Shown: in pieces, positions 1 to 5,372 of the stretch
How positions within the stretch are numbered: position 1 is the stretch's first letter
Layout: each line of letters starts with the position of its first letter
Source of the DNA: CALARM01 sp964431735
GTDB taxonomy: Bacteria; Vulcanimicrobiota; SpSt-956; JAKJGF01
Length of the DNA: 15,791 nt
Assembly (NCBI GenBank): GCA_964431735.1
Contig: CAYSLJ010000156.1
Span: 1-15,791 of the forward strand
Direction: 5' to 3'
Notes under the pieces: generated by a model
The model's database searches: none
Seen by the model: only the letters and a program-made list of their open reading frames with translations
Told to the model about the DNA's origin: nothing
Made by a program: the position numbers and the translations under genes

Positions 1-54
1 AGGATGATAACCGTTCTAACAATTTGCCGGAGTTATTTTTCTTACAGTCCTAAG
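1..54. repeat. Dispersed inverted repeat, left copy (cut by window edge)
   Basis: Bases 1-28 are an exact reverse complement of 2768-2795. The similarity continues imperfectly to about base 54 (against 2742-2767), including the segment cttacagtcc. The copy at 2742-2863 is a small element with imperfect terminal inverted repeats and a heptamer array in its middle. This copy is therefore probably one end of the same element in opposite orientation, with the rest lying before the window. It ends in cctaag, as does the outer end of the other copy (2858-2863). Confidence 0.8.
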
Positions 55-112
55 TGAGTGGTGAGTAGTGAGTGGTTACCAGGTTTTATTAACTCACTAC
101 TCACTACTCACT
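53..112. repeat. Heptamer tandem repeat forming a 21 bp hairpin
   Basis: Three tandem heptamers (AGTGAGT at 53-59, GGTGAGT at 60-66, AGTGAGT at 67-73) are followed by an 18 nt spacer. Then come three copies of the complementary heptamer ACTCACT (92-98, 99-105, 106-112). The arms pair over 21 bp with one G-U pair. The array occupies what would be the first codons of a longer reading frame opening at a GTG at 58, so the following gene more likely starts downstream of it, at 136. Confidence 0.85.
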
Positions 113-135
113 ATTTAGAAAGGCAGGAATATTCA

Positions 136-1929
136 GTGAATATTACATTAATTTTTCCACCTCACTGGGTGGTTCATCAACCATATCTGAGCCTTCCGTC
201 TCTGACTGCTTACCTGAGAGAAAATGGTTATAATGTAATACAGAGAGATATAAATATAGAAAGTGCCGATGATTTATTCAGAACCGTTGTATTAAAAGAT
301 GCATATAAAAAGCTTCAAAAAAAGCTGGAATATTTAAAGAATTTAAAGAACAGAACATCAGGGGAAGAAATTCTGTTAAATAATTTATCTTTTATGGAAG
401 ACAGAGATTATGCGGAATATACCAGAAATATCCTGCGTATGGTAAATTATTCAAAGAATGTAATGAGGGATAAAGACAAATTCTTTGATTTTCCTCTTTA
501 TCGTGACAGTATAAATGATATTCTATTTGCCTATTATATACTGGGTATTCTTCATGAAACAAATATAGATTTTATGAACTTCTATAGAGAGGGATATCCC
601 TGTACCAGCACAGAAGGTATAATTAAATATATTCATGATGAAGAAAACAATTATTATGCAGATTATTTCAGACATGTTACAGTACCTTCTTTACAAAAGG
701 AACCGTCAGAACTCTATGGCATATCCGTATCAAGTCTTACTCAGATGCTACCTGCTATGACTCTTGCCGGTATGATAAAAAAGGCCATCCCTCATGCCCA
801 TATATGTATGGGAGGCAATATTTTTACGAGAATTGCGGAAAAACTTGTTACTCCCTGCCCTCTGTTCGATTTTTTTGACTCTGTTATAATCTATGAAGGA
901 GAAGTGGCATTACTTGAACTGGTAAAAGCACTGGAACATGGATATGGCTTTGAGAATATTTCAAACTTTATATACAGAGATAAAAATGGTGAAATTATTC
1001 ACAATAAAAATCTCTCTCTTCCTGATATAAACTCTCTTCCTGCACCGGATTTTGACGGACTTCCCCTGGAAAGGTATTTTTCTCCTTTTAACGTATTCCC
1101 CCTGCTTACAGGGAGGGGATGTTACTGGAATAAATGCGCCTTTTGCAGGCATAAATCTATTTATGGAAATACATATCGTGCAAGAAAAATAGAAAAAGTT
1201 ATGGATGATATAGAAATACTCCGTAAAAAATACGGTGCTAAATATATTACTTTTTACGATGAAGCTATTCATCCTGTAAGATTAAAAAAAATGGTCACAG
1301 AGATAATGGAACGAAACATGGACATTCGATGGGAAGCTACCATGAGAGGGGAGAAGGAATTTGACCGTGAACTCGCAAATTTTGCTTTTAAGGCAGGTGC
1401 CAGATTACTTTCATTCGGTCTGGAATCAGCATCTCCCAGAGTGTTAGACCTTATGTGTAAAGGTATTGATATAAATGTCTTCAGGGAAGTGGTCCGTTAC
1501 AGTGCAGAATCAGGTATATGGAATTATGCCTCATTTTTTACGGGATTTCCTACAGAAACAGAAGAAGAAGCCATGAAAACAGCGGATTTTATTCTGAAAA
1601 ATCAGGATTTTATCCACTCGGTGTCTCTGAATGTACCTTTCTTTGCAGTAGAAAATACCGATATAGATAAAAATCCTGATAAATATTCTATTCAGGAGCT
1701 GACACCTATGGAAGGATGGGAACTTGCCTTGGGATATAATTATACGGTCACTGAAGGCATGTCTCAGAAGAAAGCCGGTGAAATGGCACTTGAAATATGC
1801 AATAAGATAAAACGGTACCATCGTCAGAGCAGTATATTCAGTTCCATGAACAGAGTCCATCAGATGCTTTATGCGGATCATTTCAATACAAATAATCTGG
1901 CTTCTGTAATAAGGAAAGATTTTAGCTGA
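136..1929 (+). CDS. Radical SAM protein with B12-binding-like N-terminal region
   Basis: This is a predicted radical SAM enzyme of the COG1032 type, 597 residues, cytosolic; its substrate is unknown. The N-terminus (ITLIFPPHW, then QPYLSLPSLTAYLRENGY) and the segment with MGGN and YEGE at about residues 190-275 match the Rossmann-like cobalamin-binding domain of this class. They are split by a helical insertion of roughly 150 residues. No DxHxxG base-off motif is visible. The cluster-binding cysteines are C329, C334 and C337, spaced Cx4Cx2C rather than Cx3Cx2C. A GLESAS motif follows, typical of the later part of the SAM barrel. The frame is open from a GTG at 58, but those codons are the heptamer hairpin. 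The GTG at 136 follows aggcagga at a suitable distance and yields the usual family N-terminus. Membership is well supported; the reaction is not, and a peptide or lipid modification role is only possible. Confidence 0.85.
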   Translation: MNITLIFPPHWVVHQPYLSLPSLTAYLRENGYNVIQRDINIESADDLFRTVVLKDAYKKLQKKLEYLKNLKNRTSGEEILLNNLSFMEDRDYAEYTRNILRMVNYSKNVMRDKDKFFDFPLYRDSINDILFAYYILGILHETNIDFMNFYREGYPCTSTEGIIKYIHDEENNYYADYFRHVTVPSLQKEPSELYGISVSSLTQMLPAMTLAGMIKKAIPHAHICMGGNIFTRIAEKLVTPCPLFDFFDSVIIYEGEVALLELVKALEHGYGFENISNFIYRDKNGEIIHNKNLSLPDINSLPAPDFDGLPLERYFSPFNVFPLLTGRGCYWNKCAFCRHKSIYGNTYRARKIEKVMDDIEILRKKYGAKYITFYDEAIHPVRLKKMVTEIMERNMDIRWEATMRGEKEFDRELANFAFKAGARLLSFGLESASPRVLDLMCKGIDINVFREVVRYSAESGIWNYASFFTGFPTETEEEAMKTADFILKNQDFIHSVSLNVPFFAVENTDIDKNPDKYSIQELTPMEGWELALGYNYTVTEGMSQKKAGEMALEICNKIKRYHRQSSIFSSMNRVHQMLYADHFNTNNLASVIRKDFS

Positions 1930-1935
1930 TCTTTT

Positions 1936-2076
1936 TGTAAGGGTTCATCAGTCAGCTATCAGCTATCAACTAAAACTTACAAAGCCTGACTGTGTAAATC
2001 AGTCTGAAAAAATATTTAACGACATTTATTATGTAATTCCTGTAAAAGCTGACTGCTGATAGCTAGAACCCTTACA
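1936..2076. mobile_element. Small MITE-like inverted-repeat element
   Basis: Perfect 11 bp terminal inverted repeats, TGTAAGGGTTC (1936-1946) and GAACCCTTACA (2066-2076), bound 141 bp. Inside are three heptamers (TCAGCTA at 1952-1958, TCAGCTA at 1959-1965, TCAACTA at 1966-1972) and a complementary segment, ctgatagct, near 2056-2064. The transcript could therefore fold into a long hairpin. No coding capacity. It lies just after the radical SAM stop and may also act as a transcription end, although no classic T-run follows the stem. Confidence 0.6.
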
Positions 2077-2089
2077 CCTTTTTAAGATT

Positions 2090-2118
2090 TTGACTATGGA
2101 AGTTTTTTGCTTTATAAT
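2090..2118 (+). promoter_or_regulatory. Sigma-70-type promoter for the TlpA-like selenoprotein
   Basis: TTGACT at 2090-2095 and a perfect TATAAT at 2113-2118 are separated by 17 bp. A start near 2125 would give a leader of about 75 nt before the ATG at 2199. The gene is therefore probably transcribed independently of the upstream radical SAM gene. Confidence 0.75.
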
Positions 2119-2135
2119 CTATAAAGAAACAATCA

Positions 2136-2152
2136 TGACAAAAAGTTTGTCA
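2136..2152. promoter_or_regulatory. 17 bp palindrome, candidate operator
   Basis: TGACAAA (2136-2142) and TTTGTCA (2146-2152) are exact inverted repeats around a 3 nt centre. They lie about 18 bp after the -10 box, at roughly +11 to +27. This placement suits a repressor operator or a small leader hairpin. The regulator cannot be named from the sequence. Confidence 0.5.
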
Positions 2153-2198
2153 CAAAAAAGAATGAAAATTACATTTTCAGAATAAAGGAGTGATTTAA

Positions 2199-2711
2199 AT
2201 GCATTATAAAACAATCTGCTGCCTTCTGGCATTGATGGCATTATGTTTTTCAGGCTGTTTTTGTACAGGAAGCGATAACACTTCAGGTATAAAAGAAGGC
2301 TCTATCGCACCCGGATTCAGCCTTAAAGATACAGATGGTAAAACCTTTGACCTTGGAAGATTAAAAGGTAAAGTGCTATTTCTTAATTTCTGGCGTTCAG
2401 GTTGAGGGGCCTGTGTAACGGAGATGCCTCAGTTGGAGGCATTACACAATAAGTATAAAGATAAAAAATTTTTATTGCTTGCAATAAATACCTCTGAAAG
2501 TTCATCAGAAATTAAGGATTTTATGACTGCCAATAAATGTACTTTCCCGGCTCTTGTGACGGGAAATACCGATGTGCCGCAAAAATATGAAATCAGATAT
2601 GTACCTACCAGTTTTATTATAAATAAATCCGGTATCGTAAAACATATGAGTGTAGGCGCAAGAGAAGCTGATAAATGGGATGGCATTATAGAAAAGCTTC
2701 TGGCAGAGTAA
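2199..2711 (+). CDS. TlpA-like thioredoxin-fold lipoprotein, predicted selenoprotein (UxxC)
   Basis: This is a predicted membrane-anchored thiol oxidoreductase of the TlpA/ResA/AhpC-TSA superfamily, 170 residues if TGA at 2403-2405 is read as selenocysteine. Residues 1-20 form a lipoprotein-like signal (hydrophobic core, then FSGC with Cys20 as likely lipid anchor; Phe at -3 is unusual). The fold then runs IAPGFSLKDTDGKTFDL, KVLFLNFW, the active site, EMPQLEAL, and a cis-proline motif VPTSF with Pro136. In TlpA proteins the site reads FWxxWCxxC; here it reads FWRSG-U-GAC. The TGA falls exactly on the first redox Cys (residue 69), with Cys72 as resolving partner. The frame continues without interruption to TAA at 2711, and family-typical sequence lies on both sides. 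The start has a good site (aaaggagtga). It is read as one gene because the internal ATG at 2424 lacks a spaced ribosome site and would omit the active site. A recent nonsense mutation is the main alternative. No selA, selB or selC is in the window. Confidence 0.87.
2412..2448 (+). promoter_or_regulatory. Candidate bacterial SECIS element
   Basis: This bipartite stem-loop begins 6 nt after the in-frame TGA and lies within the coding sequence. The lower stem is TGTGTA (2412-2417) with TACACA (2443-2448), 6 perfect pairs. A 6 nt bulge, ACGGAG (2418-2423), lies on the 5' side. The upper stem is ATGCCTC (2424-2430) with GAGGCAT (2436-2442), 7 perfect pairs. The apical loop is AGTTG (2431-2435). 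Known bacterial SECIS elements have a small apical loop with a G in its first two bases, about 16-37 nt after UGA. Here the G is second and the loop starts 25 nt after UGA. Seen: the pairing. Inferred: SelB binding. Confidence 0.8.
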
Positions 2712-2741
2712 ATTTTTTTCAGAGATATTTCAGCTGAATCT

Positions 2742-2863
2742 TTAAGGGACTGTAAGAAAATAACCCTGGCAAATTGTTAGAACGGTTATCATCCTCGCGT
2801 TACGCGTTACGCGTCACGATATAGACGTAAATATGATTGGGTTATTTCTTGACAACCCCTAAG
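2742..2863. mobile_element. MITE-like element with imperfect terminal inverted repeats
   Basis: The left end (2742-2766, containing aagggactgtaag and ending ataaccc) is an imperfect inverted copy of the right end (2839-2863, gggttatttcttgacaaccc and on). Roughly 19 of 25 positions match with small gaps. The middle carries the heptamer array at 2796-2819. The left part, 2742-2795, recurs inverted at 1-54, so this is a dispersed family. It fills most of the gap between the TlpA-like gene and LanM and has no coding capacity. Confidence 0.65.
2796..2819. repeat. GC-rich heptamer tandem repeat
   Basis: Units CGCGTTA (2796-2802), CGCGTTA (2803-2809) and CGCGTCA (2810-2816) are followed by CGA. The junctions create ACGCGT palindromes. 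All 24 bases are the exact reverse complement of 15717-15740. The array is clearly richer in GC than its surroundings. Confidence 0.85.
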
Positions 2864-2910
2864 TAGAAAAAAAGGTGAACTTTTCATTCCTGTAATGAAC
2901 ATAGAGACAT

Positions 2911-5364
2911 ATGAAATTTACAAACAGAGAAATACTTGATTTTATTGAGAAAACAGCCTTCCTTCATGAAAGAATAAATGGAGATTTCATTCCCTCTTCT
3001 ATAGAGAATGAAAAACAAATAGATTCTTATATAAAGAGGTGGAACGAAATTGCTGCCGATGGTGATTACATGGCTTTTCAAAGAAGACTTTCTCTGGATG
3101 ATATGGATATAGATAAAGTAAGGCCTTTACTCGGTAAAGTTACTTTTGCCGACAAAAAAAATCTTCCTTTCTGGTGTGACATAATGAAGAAGATTATTAA
3201 GAGAAAGCCAGTTTCTCTGAAAAAAATCAGGTCAGAAAAGATATATCTCTGCGAAAATCTTCCTTTTGACGAATTTTTTATTCCTTTTGTAATGATTGCT
3301 ATGGAAGAACTTGCCGGGAAAACAGGTGACTCATATCATGTTTTTACGGGAAAAGCTTCTGTCATGGTGGAATATAATCTCCTTTATTCTCTGAATATGT
3401 TATGCGTAAAATCCGTATATGAAGCATTCACTCTATTTCTTTCGGAACAGGAATCCTCATTGAAACATGGTCTATATTACGATCATTTTATAAGGAAACA
3501 TCTAAAAAATTCTTTTAAGGATTTTTTTATGACTTATCCTGTCTCCGGGCGACTTGTTTCTACGTTTATACAATTATGGGTAGACTCTGTGAGTGAATTT
3601 TTACTGAGACTCAAGGAGGATTTACCGCAAATTTCAGAGGTTTTTTATAAAGGTAATGACCCCGGCTATATTTCAGATTTAAAGATCGGTCTTTCTGACA
3701 GACATAACGGGGGCAGAACAGTAATGACTATTAAGTTTTCCTCCGGATTAAAACTTGTTTATAAGCCCCGGAGTCTCTCTCTGGATTGTTCTTATATGAA
3801 ATTACTTTCCTGGTTCAACGAGAAATCCGGTATAGCTGATTTTAAAATCTTTAAAATACTGGATAGAGGAGATTACGGATGGGCGGAATTTATAGAATAT
3901 ATGCCATGCAAAACAGAAGAAGAGGGAAGACAATATTACAGAAGGACAGGTCATCTTCTCTGTCTGTTATATGTCCTTGGAAGCACTGATTGTCATATGG
4001 AAAACCTGATTGCCTGCGGAGAGTATCCTGTTTTTATAGATTTAGAAACTCTTATGGAGCCGGAAATGAGATTTTTCGGGGAAGAAAAATATTCAAAAAG
4101 AGTCAGATCTCAGGCACATAAAGAATTTTTCTCGTCAGTAATAAAGACAGGTATTCTTCCAAGGTGGACTTTTGAGCTGGAAAAAAGACCTTATGATGTG
4201 AGTGTTCTCGGCAGTATCGGCGATCATGGCAGACCTTTTCTCAAAGAAACATGGAAAAATTTAAAGGCCGATTCCATACAAACAGATATAGAAGAGGCAG
4301 AATTCAGGCAGTGTCAGAATGTTCCTTTTCTTGACGGTACCCTGCTCTATCCCTTTGAATATAAAGAATTTATTCTGGAAGGATTCAGAGATTTTTATTC
4401 ATTTCTTATAAGATACAGAGATGATTTACTTTCTTCAACTTCTCCCCTGAAAGGGCTTAAGAATAAACACATAAGATTTTTTTCCCGCTTTACAGATGAC
4501 TATGGCATGGTGATAAAACATGGAACAGAACCCTCACTGAACCGTGATCCTCTGATGTGGAGTATTGAATTAGACAGACTGACCGGAGTAATCAGTGAAA
4601 AGGACAAAGAGAGAAAATATTTCTGGCCCGTTATTAAATCAGAGATTTTAAGTCTCGAACAGTTAGATATACCTTCTATTACGTGTCTATCGGACAGCAC
4701 TGATCTTTATCCGGCAGGTGGAGAAAAAATAGAAAATTTTTTTCACAGTTCCGGTTATGATAATGTTATAAACCGTATAAAAAAACTTGATTCAAAGGAT
4801 ATGGAAAGACAGACGCTGCTTATATACTCGTCTCTTTATGCAAGAAATGTAATACCTTCCGAAAATTTTGAAGATTATAATTTTGATGAAAAAACTCATC
4901 ATGATAATCTGCTTATAGGGAAAAAACTTCATGTAGCAGATTTTGGATGCGTAGAGCGAAGTATTGACGATGATTTCCTGATAGGGCAGAGAATTAAAGA
5001 ACATGCTATTTCTTTTGGTGATGCAGGTGTGAGCTGGACCTGTTATAAATATGTCAGCAAGATAAATAGATTTCAGTTAGAACCTGCCGATTATAGCCTT
5101 CATAACGGTATATGCGGTATTGCCCTTTTTATGTCAGCTCTTGAGAATATTCAGAAAAAAGGCATATATACAGAAACAGTTCTTTCGGCCTTAAAACCAG
5201 TTTTTACCGATCTTGACGATAAGGATTTTTCCGGATTACTTCTGAAAGAAGCCGGTTTAGAAGGTATAAAGTCTATTGTTTACACTCTTAATTCTATAAG
5301 TCACTTTCTGGATATGTCTTTTATCATGGATTACGCAAAAAAGGCTGAGCTTTTAATAAAATAA
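2911..5364 (+). CDS. lanM: Class II lanthipeptide synthetase LanM, C-terminally truncated cyclase domain
   Basis: LanM enzymes phosphorylate and eliminate Ser/Thr in a precursor peptide (dehydratase, DUF4135), then close thioether rings with a LanC domain. Seen here in 817 residues: the kinase-like site with YKPR (284-287), GSTDCHMEN (357-365: Asp360, His362, Asn365) and FIDLE (375-379: Asp377, Glu379), then RFFSRFT (522-528: Arg526, Thr528), matching the phosphate-elimination site. Dehydration therefore looks intact. The LanC part starts near residue 728 (HNGICGIALFM) and stops after about 90 residues, at TAA 5362-5364. The usual ~350-400 residues and the Zn-binding Cys/Cys-His motifs are absent. 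The stop is 8 bp from the end of the convergent kinase gene, so nothing further is encoded. The first ATG after an in-frame stop (2902) is 2911; its ribosome site (atagagac) is weak. It could be a dehydratase working with a separate cyclase, a dehydroamino-acid-forming enzyme, or a decaying gene. No precursor peptide was found nearby. Confidence 0.85.
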   Translation: MKFTNREILDFIEKTAFLHERINGDFIPSSIENEKQIDSYIKRWNEIAADGDYMAFQRRLSLDDMDIDKVRPLLGKVTFADKKNLPFWCDIMKKIIKRKPVSLKKIRSEKIYLCENLPFDEFFIPFVMIAMEELAGKTGDSYHVFTGKASVMVEYNLLYSLNMLCVKSVYEAFTLFLSEQESSLKHGLYYDHFIRKHLKNSFKDFFMTYPVSGRLVSTFIQLWVDSVSEFLLRLKEDLPQISEVFYKGNDPGYISDLKIGLSDRHNGGRTVMTIKFSSGLKLVYKPRSLSLDCSYMKLLSWFNEKSGIADFKIFKILDRGDYGWAEFIEYMPCKTEEEGRQYYRRTGHLLCLLYVLGSTDCHMENLIACGEYPVFIDLETLMEPEMRFFGEEKYSKRVRSQAHKEFFSSVIKTGILPRWTFELEKRPYDVSVLGSIGDHGRPFLKETWKNLKADSIQTDIEEAEFRQCQNVPFLDGTLLYPFEYKEFILEGFRDFYSFLIRYRDDLLSSTSPLKGLKNKHIRFFSRFTDDYGMVIKHGTEPSLNRDPLMWSIELDRLTGVISEKDKERKYFWPVIKSEILSLEQLDIPSITCLSDSTDLYPAGGEKIENFFHSSGYDNVINRIKKLDSKDMERQTLLIYSSLYARNVIPSENFEDYNFDEKTHHDNLLIGKKLHVADFGCVERSIDDDFLIGQRIKEHAISFGDAGVSWTCYKYVSKINRFQLEPADYSLHNGICGIALFMSALENIQKKGIYTETVLSALKPVFTDLDDKDFSGLLLKEAGLEGIKSIVYTLNSISHFLDMSFIMDYAKKAELLIK

Positions 5365-5372
5365 TTTTTCAT

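Noticed and set aside
53..112. CRISPR-like direct repeats
   Set aside because: The units are 7 bp without spacers and are arranged as inverted arms. There are no cas genes.
58..135. Upstream GTG start of the first radical SAM gene at 58
   Set aside because: These codons are the heptamer hairpin. The family N-terminus begins at the GTG at 136, which has its own ribosome site.
2096..2185. 29-residue open frame before the selenoprotein, considered as a RiPP precursor
   Set aside because: It overlaps the -10 box and the palindrome, has no ribosome site and has no leader-core character.
2403..2405. TGA as a reassigned tryptophan or glycine codon
   Set aside because: TGA ends the first radical SAM, GNAT, TPR and second radical SAM genes in this window, and the position aligns with the redox cysteine of the family.
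2424..2711. A separate short thioredoxin-like gene starting at the internal ATG 2424
   Set aside because: It would lack the active site and signal peptide and has no spaced ribosome site. The same frame runs through TGA 2403 from 2199, and the hairpin there fits a SECIS.
2849..2877. TTGACA at 2849-2854 as a -35 box for LanM
   Set aside because: No -10-like sequence is found 16-18 bp downstream (aaggtg there). It is part of the element's terminal repeat.
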